Below, in pieces: positions 11,420 to 21,546 of a stretch of 64,000 bases of DNA. How positions within the stretch are numbered: position 1 is the stretch's first letter; every line of letters starts with the position of its first letter. Below the pieces are notes generated by a model that worked only from the letters and a program-made list of their open reading frames with translations, ran no database searches and was not told where the DNA came from. The position numbers and the translations under genes are program-made. Source of the DNA: Prorocentrum cordatum (taxonomy: Eukaryota > Sar > Dinophyceae > Prorocentrales > Prorocentraceae); NCBI GenBank assembly GCA_963575745.1, contig CAUYUJ010013891.1, positions 174,000 to 237,999 of the forward strand, given 5' to 3'.

Positions 11420-12258
11420 CCCTGGGCGATCGAGCTCTGACTCCGCGTGCGAGCTGAACCTGGCCAAGGAGCAGGCGCGCCTCGGTGGCGGGGACTCCGC
11501 CCAGGTGGCCCTCGACCTGGAAGGCCTACGAGATGGTGGCGCCCGAGGCTCAGCTTGTGGAGGCCCGCGCACTGGGGCCCCCATGAGACTGGCGTGGATG
11601 CTGCTCAGCTCCTATCGGCAGCCACGGACGCTGGCAGCGTTCAACACTACGTCGGACCTCTTCGTGGCCTGGCAAGGGAACATCGCAGGGTGCGGTCATG
11701 CCAGCTCGCTGCTACTGGTGCTCACGCTCCGTGCGCTGCAGCGGGCGCACGCCATTGCGCCATCAGTGACGCCGCGCGGCCTGGTGGACGACGTCACCCT
11801 GGACTGGGGCGGCCCACGTGGCGAGGCCGACGACAGCTTGTCCGAGGCTCTCAAAAGCTTCTCGTCGAGCATGGTGGAGCTCAGGCTGGTCATGCAGCCG
11901 CAGAAGTCAGGCTACCTGGCGTCCCCCAGGCTGAGGGCGCGACTGCTGGCGCACTCCATGCAGAGAGCGGGCCTCGCGGACAAGTCCTGGGTGCGCAACC
12001 TGGGGCACGAGCTCCACGGGCGGAAGGTGCTCCGCACGCAGGAGAAACGCCGTCTGCAGGCCCTCGCGGCCAGGCGCAGCCGAGTGGCCATGCTTGGGCG
12101 GGCTGCTGGGAGGCGTGCGGCTGCCCTGGTCGCCACGGGGCTGCCCCCCTCGGCTGGCCATGGAGCTGGGGTGGTGGGCCTGGCGGATCGGCCACATGCA
12201 GCTGGGCGGTGGCGGCGGTCACGGCGGGGGCCGAGGCGGGCGGTGGCACAGCTGCGGT
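11420..12258 (+). pseudogene. LINE reverse transcriptase palm domain (frameshifted)
   Basis: The non-LTR reverse transcriptase motifs appear in order. Motif A reads as DLE in one frame (Asp codon 11514-11516) and continues as KAYEMVAPEAQLVEARALG in the next register, then shifts back near 11580. Motif B reads QGNIAGCGHASSLLLVL at about 11673. The catalytic box reads GLVDDVTLDW at about 11778. Motif D reads MQPQKSGYL at about 11890. Two compensating frameshifts around motif A make this copy non-functional as written. The finger region expected upstream is missing or unrecognisable. In an intact element this enzyme copies its RNA onto nicked target DNA in the nucleus. Confidence 0.85.
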
Positions 12259-12261
12259 CAT

Positions 12262-12934
12262 GCTGCTGCAGAGGCGAGTGGACTACGACCCCATCTACGC
12301 GGACACCATCCCGCTGGTGATGCGCCTGGCCAGCCGCCTCTGGGAGGGCCGAGGCTCCCTGGCCAGCCTGAACGCTAGCTGGTGCAAGCTGGCGGAGGCG
12401 ATGCGAGCGGGCACATTGCCCTGGGCTACGGCGCATGGCCCGCTCGGGGCCGCGCGGCTCACGCTCGGCCGCGTCGGCTGGACTATGACAGCAGCGTGGG
12501 CCCTGCAGTCCGACCTGGGCGAGGCGCTGCCCATGCTGCGGGTTGCCCCTCGGGGCATCAAGGACGCGCTGGTGGAGGGCATACAGCGCTGGCAGTGCAG
12601 GCGGCTGGTGGCCCACCTGCCAGAGGGCCAATGCGAGCCCCTCTGGCCCAGGGCCATCCGGGCCATTGCGTGCAGGGCACGGCCAGCGGCGGAGCTGGGG
12701 GCCATCCAGGCGGTGTGGGCTGGGGGGCGCTTCACCAACGCCTGGAGGCACGCCCGCGGCTACGCTGCCTCTGACCTGTGCCAGGCGTGCGGGGGTGCCG
12801 AGGACACGCTGATGCACAGGTGGTGTGCCTGCCCTGCCCTCATGGAGCCGCGTGACGACGAGCTGGAGCACGAGGGGCCGTTCCGCAAGCCGATCGTGGC
12901 GATGAGGCGCCAGTTTGAGGAAGCCGAGCAGTAG
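12262..12934 (+). pseudogene. LINE thumb/connection with C-terminal zinc finger
   Basis: The frame continues downstream of the palm with helix-rich sequence (IYADTIPLVMRLASRLWEG and IQRWQCRRLVAHLPEGQC). It ends in a cysteine-histidine motif reading CQACGGAEDTLMHRWCACP (C-x2-C-x8-H-x3/4-C pattern), usual between RT and the C-terminus of non-LTR elements. The frame stops at TAG 12932-12934, but the same register stays open for at least 30 more codons toward the RNase H domain. The TAG may therefore be a disabling mutation or readthrough site. Confidence 0.75.
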
Positions 12935-13044
12935 TGGACCATCGGGGATAGCGAGTTGCCGCTGGCGTACGGCTTGCCGCTGATGCCAGCGACGCCGCCG
13001 CCCGCGCCGTCGGGCAACGTGGTCATCGAGTGGGGCGCCACGCA

Positions 13045-13563
13045 GGAGGATAGCCGTCGGTGGTCTGCACGGGCGGCTCTGGGCACGCCTCCAGAGCCCC
13101 CGAGGCGCGCAAGTGTGGATGGGCCGCCGTGGCCCTCAGGCCTGACGGGGCCCCCCTCAAGGCGGCCTGCGGGCCTCTGCCTGGGCCACGCCAGACTGCG
13201 GGGAGGGCGGAGAGGCACGCGTGCCTGGCCCCGCTGGCGCAGGCTGGCTTCGTTCGGGTCTTCGTCAGCGACCTGCAGTCCCTGGTCGCGGAGGGCAGCG
13301 GCTGGACACCGTCGGCGCAGCCGGCCAGAGCGAGGCATGCCAGCATGTGGAGGCAGCTTCACGCGGTCGCGGCGAAGCGAGGTGGGCCGCCGCCGCGGTT
13401 CCGCTGGGTGCCTGCCCACCGCGCCCCCCACCAAGCGCTGGGCGAGGGCTTGTGCCCACTGGACTGGCTTGGGAACTGCTGGGCGGACTTCTTCGCCAAC
13501 CTCGACGCCGCGGTCACCAGGCTGCCGAACAACGCGGCGGAGGCGCTGCACGCGGAGCTCTAG
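13045..13563 (+). pseudogene. LINE RNase H domain, first Asp lost
   Basis: RNase H landmarks are in order: TGGSG where TDGSG is expected (codon 13072-13074 is GGC, not GAC), GWAAV, a conserved RAERHA glutamate region at about 13200, VSDLQSLV at about 13261, RWVPAHRA at about 13405, and NCWADFFA at about 13476. The missing first aspartate would remove a metal ligand. The domain normally degrades the RNA strand of the RNA-DNA hybrid. It is in a different register from the preceding zinc-finger frame and ends at TAG 13561-13563, after which the same register stays open. Confidence 0.85.
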
Positions 13564-15675
13564 CGGGCCCTGGACACGGCCGCGTACCTGGGATGGGCGG
13601 CGGCGCGGATCTGCCAGCTGGACTTGCGGCCGCTCGGGGAGGGCGGCAAACTCCAGCGCAGGCAGGTCTGGAGGGGGCCAGCTGCCCCGAAGCTCAGCCT
13701 CACGAGGCACGAGTACCAGGTCACCAGCTCCGTCGGGGTGCAGTGCGCCCACTGCGGGCGCGAGGCCTACACGGCCAAGGCAAGGGAGCTGCTGGACTGC
13801 AGGCCTTGCCAGCCCACGGAGCTGGGCAGGATGCGAGCCCGCTGCGGTCAGGGTCGGCCTATGGCGAGCTCGGCTGCAGTCAATGCAAGCCTGCAGGCGG
13901 CTGAGCGCCTGGAGGGGGAAGAGCTCCTGCCCATGAGTGGAGCGGCCTCTGCGACACAGGGCCAGAGCCAGAAGTTGACGATGCAGCAGAAGGTCAACTA
14001 CCTGCTGGATGCGGCCAAGGGCACCCCTGCTGAAGGTGCTGCTGGCGCTGCAGCTGCTGGGCAGCCACGGGCGCAGAGGGGGGGCGGCCCGGGCCCCGCC
14101 CTGGCCCAGGCCGGGGGGCTCGCCAGCGCTGGGCGGCGCGTGGGCTTGGAGCGGCCGCGCGAGGGCAACGACCACCGCGCCATCGACGCGTGGGACCGCT
14201 CGGGGCCGTTAGAGGCCGCCCTGGGCTTGCTGGCCAGCTCCTGGGTCGTTGATCTGATGGGCCAGAGCCTTGCCTACGCGTCCTGGATGGAGGAGTGCGT
14301 CGAGTACGTGTCCAGGATGCTGGACGAGGAAGTCTACCGAGGCTTCTTTGTGCACAGCAACGCCGAGACGCGCAGTGCGGAGAGGCTGAGGCGGTCCGAA
14401 GAGTTCTGTGAGCGTGGCTGGCGGGACGGCGGGCCGTTCAGGGAGTCCCGCATTGACGAGGCGCTGCAGCTGGAGGGCGAAGACAGGCGGATCAAGCTCC
14501 TGCGGCTGCGCTGCTACCACGCTGCGGCGCGGGCCTTCCTGTGTGACCGTGGCAGTGCGCGGCGCGCTGGGGGGCGGCGAGGGCCGCTCTACTTCGCCTT
14601 CTTCGATCCCATTGGAGGAGTTCTTAGCAGAGGAGGTGACGGGGGTCGGCAGAGCGGCGCGCCCCAGAGGCGAGGGAATTCGAGGTCCCCGCCGAGCGGG
14701 CGCCCCAGCCAGCAGCATGGCCCTGTGGGAGGACGAGCCGCGCCGCATGAGCCGACGCCACCGTGGCCGGGGGGCGCCGCGGAGGGGCCGCAGCGGCCAG
14801 AGGGGCCGCAAGCTGCCCCCGCCCAGCGGCGCAGGCGCAGCACGGGACGAACGGCCAGCAGGTCCCGCTCTCCGCCAGGGCGTATCCACCCTCTGGACCA
14901 CAACGAGTCCGAGAGCAACAGCAGCCCCGAGCCTGATGCCGTGTTCGGCCTCGAGGCCCTGCGCTGCATGCTGAGGGCGTTCGCGAGCTGCTGGGTGTTC
15001 GACCTGCGCGACTCGGAGGCTGCGGAGAGTTCCTGGACTGCCTGGGCGGCGCAGTGCGTCCTCACTTGGCTCGCCAGGCCAGGCAGGGAGGAGACGAGGG
15101 AAGAGGCGACTAGGCTTGCAGGCTCCATAGGCCTGAGGGCGCTGGCGCAGGCAATGGTCAGGCACGCCTGGCTCATGAAGGCCGACGTGCGGCGCTTCAC
15201 GGTGGAGCACCTGATGGACATGGCGTCCCTGGAGGAGTGGCTGCACTTCGCCGCCATGCAGTGGGCCACGCTGGATGAGGTCTGCCACGCCATGGAGGAC
15301 GTCATCGGTGTGGCAGTGGTCAACCTGCCTGGGCTGCCTGGCTTCGCTGGGCCGCCAGCGAGAAGCCGCCCCGCCAGGCTGGGCTGCCGCGGCCCCAGGG
15401 CATCCGCAGCCGAGGGGTCGAGGCCTTGCGGCGGCTGTGGCCAGGCACCTGGCAGAGTCCGCAGTTGCCGAGGGAGGGCGCCACGCGGGGCGGGCCTGAC
15501 GACCTGGGCAGCGGCGGCGGCGGCGAGGGCGACTTGCCGCACCCCGGCGCGGCGCCATCGGGGCTGCCTCCGCCCTCGCACGCGGCCGCAGCGGGGCAGA
15601 TGCTGCCGCGGCAGCCAGCGGGGGCGGCTCAGGCGATGCTGCTGCGGAGGGGAACGGTGGCCCCAGGCTGGCTGA
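13564..15675 (+). CDS. LINE-associated C-terminal ORF with Cys cluster and duplicated W-DL domain
   Basis: The frame continues in the RNase H register after a TAG and runs about 700 codons. It opens with RALDTAAYLGWAAARICQL, then a cysteine cluster CAHC ... CRPC at about 13744-13815, like the cysteine-rich tails of dinoflagellate LINEs. Two segments resemble each other: ASSWVVDL with SWMEEC (about 14230-14310) and ASCWVFDL with SWTAWAAQC (about 14980-15060). They are separated by an Arg/Ser/Pro-rich linker. The rest is low complexity. Function unknown; it may be a fused ORF of the same or a nested element. Confidence 0.5.
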   Translation, partial: RALDTAAYLGWAAARICQLDLRPLGEGGKLQRRQVWRGPAAPKLSLTRHEYQVTSSVGVQCAHCGREAYTAKARELLDCRPCQPTELGRMRARCGQGRPMASSAAVNASLQAAERLEGEELLPMSGAASATQGQSQKLTMQQKVNYLLDAAKGTPAEGAAGAAAAGQPRAQRGGGPGPALAQAGGLASAGRRVGLERPREGNDHRAIDAWDRSGPLEAALGLLASSWVVDLMGQSLAYASWMEECVEYVSRMLDEEVYRGFFVHSNAETRSAERLRRSEEFCERGWRDGGPFRESRIDEALQLEGEDRRIKLLRLRCYHAAARAFLCDRGSARRAGGRRGPLYFAFFDPIGGVLSRGGDGGRQSGAPQRRGNSRSPPSGRPSQQHGPVGGRAAPHEPTPPWPGGAAEGPQRPEGPQAAPAQRRRRSTGRTASRSRSPPGRIHPLDHNESESNSSPEPDAVFGLEALRCMLRAFASCWVFDLRDSEAAESSWTAWAAQCVLTWLARPGREETREEATRLAGSIGLRALAQAMVRHAWLMKADVRRFTVEHLMDMASLEEWLHFAAMQWATLDEVCHAMEDVIGVAVVNLPGLPGFAGPPARSRPARLGCRGPRASAAEGSRPCGGCGQAPGRVRSCRGRAPRGAGLTTWAAAAAARATCRTPARRHRGCLRPRTRPQRGRCCRGSQRGRLRRCCCGGERWPQAG

Positions 15676-15765
15676 CGGAGGAGGTGAGGCTGCGGCTGCG
15701 CGAGGGGCGGAGGGCCTCCCTGTGGCGGCTGCCTGCGCTCTGGCGGCGGCGGTCGCGGCGGCCAC

Positions 15766-16300
15766 TTGAGCCTGGCGGGTGCGGCGGATGGGCCCAGGGG
15801 CCGCACAAGGGGGGCCCGTGTGGCCCAGCGCTCGAGGAGCCCTGAACGAGTGGAAGGCATCCGTATTCAACGCGGGGAGGTGCAGCTGCCCGAGGTGCAC
15901 CTCGGGCACGGCATGCGCGTCGCGGGGCCGCGCGCCTTCTGCTGCAAGTGCGGGGAGCTCTCGCAGCTGAAGGGCGTGGGCCGCGCCGAGGGCCTGAAGG
16001 CGGTGTGCGGCGGCAGCCTGCCCCCAGGGCCGCAGGCCACGGCGGGGGAGAAGAAGAAGAGGCTCTATCTGAGCCGATTGCTGGGCGGCAAGGGCCATGT
16101 ACTGGGGGGCCGCTCGGGTGAGCCTGGTCTCGCGCTGCGGGCGGGGTCCCTGCTAGCCCCGCGAGCATTCTGGCTGTGCGCCTCGCGCTCGGCCACCTCC
16201 TGGGCGCAGCCTCGCTGGTGCCCAGGGCCTGCTCGGCCGCGCGCTTGCGCGTGGCCGCCTGCGGCCTGCTGGGGCGGGCCATCCTGGTGCCGGGCCGCTC
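15766..16300 (+). pseudogene. LINE cysteine-rich tail fragment
   Basis: Around 15925-16110 one frame reads FCCKCGELSQLKGVGRAEG, then VCGG, then KKRLYLSRLLGGKGH. A C-x2-C followed at distance by a third cysteine and an RLLGGK-like ending is the form of C-terminal tails seen in dinoflagellate non-LTR elements. It repeats the type of cluster at 13744-13815, so two element tails may be stacked here. The frame ends in the (GA)n array. Confidence 0.5.
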
Positions 16301-16310
16301 CTTGGGGTAC

Positions 16311-16319
16311 GAGAGAGAG

Positions 16320-16372
<53 letters not shown>

Positions 16373-16418
16373 AACATAGAGAGGAGAGACAGAGAGAGGA
16401 CACACATAAAGGGAGAGG

Positions 16419-16449
<31 letters not shown>

Positions 16450-16587
16450 ATCGATATACATATGAAGAGAAGGAGAGACATCGAGAGAGAGAGACATAGA
16501 AAGAGAGAGAGAGAGGGATAGAGAAAGAGAGGAAACTAAATATAACTGAGTAAGCGTAGTCATATGAAGATACCCAGGAACATAGAG

Positions 16588-16620
<33 letters not shown>

Positions 16621-16626
16621 TAGTCC
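16311..16626. repeat. (GA)n-rich microsatellite block
   Basis: GA dinucleotide arrays at about 16311-16385, 16420-16455, 16480-16535 and 16585-16622 are joined by related purine-rich sequence with ACATA interruptions. They follow the LINE tail directly, as a 3' tail-derived repeat might. Confidence 0.95.
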
Positions 16627-16902
16627 CATTCTGCACAGGTGCAGCCTTCAACGATTGTGCCCTGTGCACTTGTTCTGGAAGCCAACCGCCTTCCACCCGC
16701 GTGGCAGTTCGCAAGGTGTCGATATCCAGGACAACGCAGCGGCGAGAACGTGCCGAACGAAACGTCCTGCCCGCCGCCAGCCCTGCTTTGCGTGCCTGGT
16801 GCTTCGGCGACAACGTGTTATTCAGCTTGTGGACTTCGGTCAGGCCCGCCACCGTGCTTGGGTGGTGCGCCGGAGGCCTCTTGCATGCCCGTTTATCAAT
16901 AT

Positions 16903-16978
16903 GTATGTACGTATGTATGTATGTATGTATGTATGTATATGTATATGTATATGTATGTGTATGTGTATGTGTATATGC

Positions 16979-17015
<37 letters not shown>

Positions 17016-17016
17016 G

Positions 17017-17056
<40 letters not shown>

Positions 17057-17112
17057 GTATGTATGTGTATGTATGCATGTGTGTATATATACATATATAT
17101 GTATAGATAAAC
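16903..17112. repeat. (TATG)n/(TATATG)n microsatellite
   Basis: TATG tetramers (about 16903-16940) merge into TATATG hexamers up to about 17110. Open frames over it encode only Tyr/Val/Cys/Met or His/Ile runs. Confidence 0.97.
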
Positions 17113-17119
17113 ATGCCCG

Positions 17120-17480
17120 TTGTGGTCGTTCGGGATGCCTTTCGGAGGCCCTTGGGAGTCCTTTTGTGGGGCGCTCCCGGTGACTCTTCGGTGTTTCTGG
17201 GGGGTTTCTTCGGGGCACGCTTGGTGTCTTGGGGGCTATTCACTAGTTTCATATTATGTGCCCATCTTAAGGCTTTCTTGGTCACCTCATTTTTTTTTTG
17301 TCGGGGCCTCTTGGGCTGTCTTGGGGCTCTCTTGGGGGGCCTCTTGAGGCGACTTTGGAGCCCTCTTGGGCCATCCCGTGGCCCTGAAGCTCGAAAGCGC
17401 GAAAACGCTGAAACACGTCAAACGCACGAGGAAATTCATGATTTCGGCATCTTGGTTCCCTCTTGGGGGGTCTCAGGGGC
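17120..17480 (+). repeat. CTTGGGG-type degenerate repeat, copy 1
   Basis: Irregular copies of a 10-14 bp word of the type CTCTTGGGGGGCCTCTTGGG fill this interval. The same word type recurs at 28440-28610, 50840-51085 and 58960-59120, and in reverse orientation near 44030-44125. Frames through it are Gly/Leu/Trp-rich and not believable as proteins. Confidence 0.7.
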
Positions 17481-18004
17481 CTCCAGGGCAGTCTGGATGG
17501 CACCGCTGGCGTTTTGGAGCGTTCGTGGGCCGTGTCGGGACCGCCTCGGGCGCCTCGTGGTTTTTTTTTGGCCAGTGTTGGCGGCGCTCCCTGGCCTTTC
17601 TGGAAAGTCACGCGACCAGCCGCACGATGCCCGCGAAAAGCCGCGAGGGCCACGCGGAACGCCGCAAGAAATCCAGCATCTGGGGGCTGGTCCTCCAATT
17701 TAATATTTACAAGACCCAACATACTCGACACTTGGTGTCGACCTCCTGACGGAAGGGGAGGCGTCCCTTTTCTTCACGAGTCACGAAGTGAGGTCGGCCC
17801 ATTTGTTTCTGTGTGTTGCTCTTCTCGCACGGACTTCTAGGACACCCACGGGGAGCCTAGCGGCACGGTGGCGGACGAGGCAGGGGGAGATGGGGGGCGA
17901 GAGAGCGGGGGTTGCAACGAGGGTGCGAGTGGCGGTCTCCGCGAACGCCTCGGCCGCAGGTGCACGACCGATTCGTTGCGGAGCCTCCGCGGGAGGGGAA
18001 GGGC

Positions 18005-18171
18005 TGACCTCCTCTCTCCCTCCCTCCCTCCCTCCCTTTTTCCGTCGTGCCTGAGGTTAGCAGGGCTGGCCCAACTTTGTTCGCTGTGGACGTTGAAATG
18101 CCTTCTCGTCTCCTCCCTCTTCCTTGCCCACCGCTTTTCCTGCCTCGGTCCCGGCAGTCGCGAGTCCAGCA
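18005..18171 (+). other. Pyrimidine tracts with possible splice acceptors
   Basis: A (CTCC)n-like tract at 18010-18040 is followed by GGTTAGCAG at about 18055-18063. A second C/T-rich run at 18108-18165 ends in CCCGGCAG at about 18158. Both have acceptor form. I could not assign an exon, so these may be simple-sequence DNA only. Confidence 0.25.
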
Positions 18172-19440
18172 CCTCCTCCTGCCTCCACTATTGATGGGGT
18201 GGGTGGGAGGAAGATGCGAGGCTATGCGGGTTGCCGGTTGGGCCGGTGGCGGTGGATCTCCTCTCAGGGTGTGCTCGGAGTGATGTGGTGTTGGATGAAG
18301 GCGCCTTCCCCAGCTTCTCCGGACTAGTCCTCGGAGCAACCCTCCTCCCCCCTCCCCCCGCTGCTCTGCCTCCTGCTGCTGCTCTGTCCGGAGCACATGT
18401 CGACTCGTTCAGCGCCGTTCCTGCAGACGACTCCCGGACCACCAGCGGAGTGTGAGTCTGAAACTGGCGGCCATGGCGGAGTCGGAGCAGGTTGTGGATC
18501 CGGCCAAAAGCCGCCCTCCGGGCGATCTCAGCTGGGATGTGCTGCATTGCTCGTCTTGGGGCATTTCGACGGGCGCTGGTCCTGGGCAGCAGTGCAGTCG
18601 TGCGCTCTGTGCGGCGCGCGGCGGCGCAGCCTCTACTTCCGCGCGCACAGCGGCTGCCCGTGGACAGAGGCGGGATGGGTTGCGTTCTAGGCGGCGCGGC
18701 GCAGGCGCAGCCGGAATCCCAGGAGGCCAGCACGCGGTCGCGGGCCCTTGTATTTGCCGCGGCGGTGGCGCTGGCCGCGGCGGTTGATAGGCAGCTGCAG
18801 CGCTTCTGGGCTGGGCGTCCCCCTGCTCTTGCCCCGGCTCAGCACTAAGTGCAGTCCGCAACCATCGCGCCGATGCCGCCTCTCCCCGCAGGCTGGGCCG
18901 CGCCCCCCAACCGAGCCGGGGTAGAGAACGGGGGAACCGCGCCCTGGGGAGGGCCTCCCCTGGCTTTCCCTCAACGCCTTGTTGTTCGCAGTTGCGCACT
19001 GCGGTCGCGTCAGGGTTGGTTCGGACGGGCGGGGCCCCAGTGGAGGAGGGCTGGGGGTCCCGGACCTTCACGCTGCCCGTCCCCGCTCCGCGTTGCCGAT
19101 GACCTCCCGGTGCTTGAGGCCGCCAGGCTAGTCGCCAGGCCCCCCTTTGGAGGCGCCCCAGTTCCCCTCTTGTTTGTCCCGGGAGGGGAGCCCAGCCGCA
19201 GCCTTTTTTGGGGGGGCGGGCGCCCGCTCCGTAGACTGTAGAGGGGGTGCAGGCGGTCCTTCCCGTGGTCGAGGCGGAGGAGTTGGGGTCGTCCCAGGAG
19301 GAACGCCCTTGGTCGTCTCTTGGACCGAGTTGCGCCGCAACGCTGCTGGCGCTGGAACCCCGCGACAGGTGGTGAGATGTCCCCCAACCATCCCTGCACG
19401 GAGGCGTCGCTAAAGGAGCTGTACCCGCGGCCCCGCCAGA
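18172..19440. other. No recognisable gene
   Basis: GC-rich sequence. One frame near 18577-18650 reads SCALCGARRRSLYFRAHSG, a C-x2-C-plus-C cluster that could be another worn LINE tail, but it is too short to call. Elsewhere I see no domain or repeat unit. Confidence 0.45.
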
Positions 19441-19454
19441 CGCTTTCCAACGCC

Positions 19455-19616
19455 ACCACTTCTCCCTCCCTTCCCTCTCCTCCTCCCTCCGTGCTTCCTA
19501 TTCTGTCCTTGCCTCCTTCCCTCCCTGCCTCTCTCCTCTGTCATTATCTTTCCCCTCCTCCCTCTCTCCCTCACTCTCTCCCTTCCTGCCTCCCTCCCCC
19601 TCTTCCCTCTTCGGCC
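19455..19616 (+). repeat. Long pyrimidine tract (CCCTCC-type)
   Basis: About 160 bp of almost pure C/T with CCCTCCCTC words. It could be an intron pyrimidine tract or low-complexity satellite; there is no clear acceptor AG close behind it. Confidence 0.8.
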
Positions 19617-19743
19617 CCGTGCCGTGCGGCGGCGCGTGAGGATGCTGGCCGAGCCGTGGCGAGGACCTGTCAATGATGGGGGGGGCCCATAGCCGGGATC
19701 AACAAGAGCCGCGGGCGCGCCGACCGGAGGCTTAGCTGGCCAC

Positions 19744-19938
19744 GTGCCGCCAGGTGGAAGTGGGCTGGACACAGCTACGCCAGCTTTGGTGGGTCCTTTC
19801 GCGGACAACGATCTATTCGGAGATGTGGGACCAATGGGGCGACGCGGCAAACAGTGTGGGAAAGGCGGACACGGGCAGTGGCAGCTGCAAGCAAAAATGG
19901 GCGGCCTGCTCATGCGAGACGGACGGGCAGTGGCATGG

Positions 19939-19983
<45 letters not shown>

Positions 19984-20900
19984 AGAGAAAAACGAGAGAG
20001 AGAGAGAGAAGGAGGGGGAGAGAGAGGGATCGCGCGTGCAGGAGAAGCACCGACAGCAAGAAACGAAACGATAACCAGACGCCATCGGCTTTAGCGCTGG
20101 GCGCGCTGAGTATGATAATTGTCAGAAGGCTGCATCGGTGGAGGCGAAGCTGGAGCTCAATAGGCCTACCAACCTTACCTTTTGAAGCCGCGGTTGCGTG
20201 TGAAAAAAAGGGCAGGAACGCAAGTCGCTGACGCCCAGCGGGACGCGGAAGGCGAAGGTATACCCCGACGCCATCAGCTACCGCACGGATATCATGGCAT
20301 GTGGGAAAGCTCAAGCGGGCGGGATGTAACCTTTTGAAAAGGTGGCGGCCCGCGCGTACGAGAAGGCGGGCAATGGCAACCTCAAGAAGACAGACACTGT
20401 GCGTGTGAGGCGGAAGGGCAGTGGCAGCCCCAAGAAGGCCTGAACCGCGAGTGCGAGAGGGACGGGCCTTGGCACCTGCAAGAAAATATGGGCTTTGCGC
20501 GCGAGAAGGATTGGCAGTGGCAGCTTCACGGCGGCAACACGTGTGCGTGCGAGAAGGGCGGGCAGTGGCAACCTCCACGGAGTGAGACCAGCGGGTGCGA
20601 GAAAGACGGGCATTGGCAGCTTCTTGAGGACGGACCCCAGGCGTGTGATAACGACGGGCATGGTAGCATACAGGGCGCCCGGACCGCGCGTGCGAGACAG
20701 ACGGGCAGTGGCAACTTCACGAGGACGGGCAGTGGGCGTGCGAGAAGGGCGAGCAGTGGCAACGCCAAAAGGGCGCAGCGACGGAGGCGAAGCTGGAACC
20801 CAACTCCGACATAGCTCGCCGCCCTTGCCCCGCGGAGGCGACAAACCAACCCAACACCATCAGCTACACCAACGAAGGCTCCAGCAGGGCCATGTAGAGG
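19744..20900 (+). pseudogene. Collapsed PPR-like (ACEKGGQWQ) pseudogene
   Basis: Fragments of the dinoflagellate PPR module recur in several frames. CACEKGGQWQ is at about 20543-20572. GCEKDGHWQLL is at about 20596. FAREKDWQWQL is at about 20494. PDAISYRTDIMACGKAQ is at about 20267. The linker EAKLELNRP or EAKLEPNS is at about 20143 and 20787. At least eight GGGCAGTGGCA-type units occur between 20360 and 20765 at roughly 35-45 bp spacing, instead of the 105 bp of a full PPR repeat. A (GA)n array interrupts the region at 19941-20032. PPR proteins bind organelle RNA; this copy is broken by stops and shifts and is surely not functional. Confidence 0.7.
19941..20032. repeat. (GA)n microsatellite inside the PPR remnant
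   Basis: GA dinucleotides with AAAGA and AAAAC interruptions, directly after a PPR-like DGQWHG reading. Confidence 0.95.
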
Positions 20901-21029
20901 GTTCGAGCAGTGATTGCATCGACGTGGCTGGCGGGAGGCGAGACGAGGGAGCCCGGCGTCACCAACTAGAACGCTGGCAGCGGCGCGTGCGAGCAGTTGC
21001 AGCCGAAGACGGGGGCGAATCATAATAGT

Positions 21030-21330
21030 ACGAAGGTGGTGAAAAGAAGAGGAACACCAATAGTACTATGAATGTGCTAAGAAGAAGCATAAGGCCCAAA
21101 CTAAGAACAAACATAATTCGAATCGTAATTATATGGTTAATGCTAGTACGCATAATACTAAGAGTAATGCCACTACGAATACCAAGGGGACGAAGGCTAA
21201 ACATAACCATACTAAATACTCACATTACTAATCGTATGAATGCACACGATAATATTTCGGAGAAGAAAACACACCTCACAAAGAAAACGAGTAGGAATAT
21301 TATGGTTCGCGCGATGAGCGGTGCAGAGGT
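21030..21330. other. AT-rich island
   Basis: This is a sharp local drop in GC content, with loosely repeated words such as ACTAAGA, CATAAT and CTACGAAT. An 88-codon frame (21068-21334) is Ile/Arg/Asn-rich and looks composition-driven. No gene is supported. The origin could be a degraded A-rich repeat. Confidence 0.6.
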
Positions 21331-21546
21331 CTGAAAGAGCGTGTTCTAGCGCTGCTGGCGGGAAGCTGGGGGGCCACTGGGGTTACCAGACCGCCGCCAC
21401 CCCCCCTCGAAAACCCGGGGGGGGCACTCCCGGCTCGAACCTCCCATTCCCCCCCCTCCACTCCATCATGGAAAGGAAGGGCCGATACCGGTTCGAACCC
21501 CTTCCCCCCCGCTCGCCGCCGGCAAACGATTCCCGCTCCTCGGGAC

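Noticed and set aside
17113-17703. 196-codon frame in the CTTGGGG region
   Set aside because: Composition follows the repeat words; no conserved residues.
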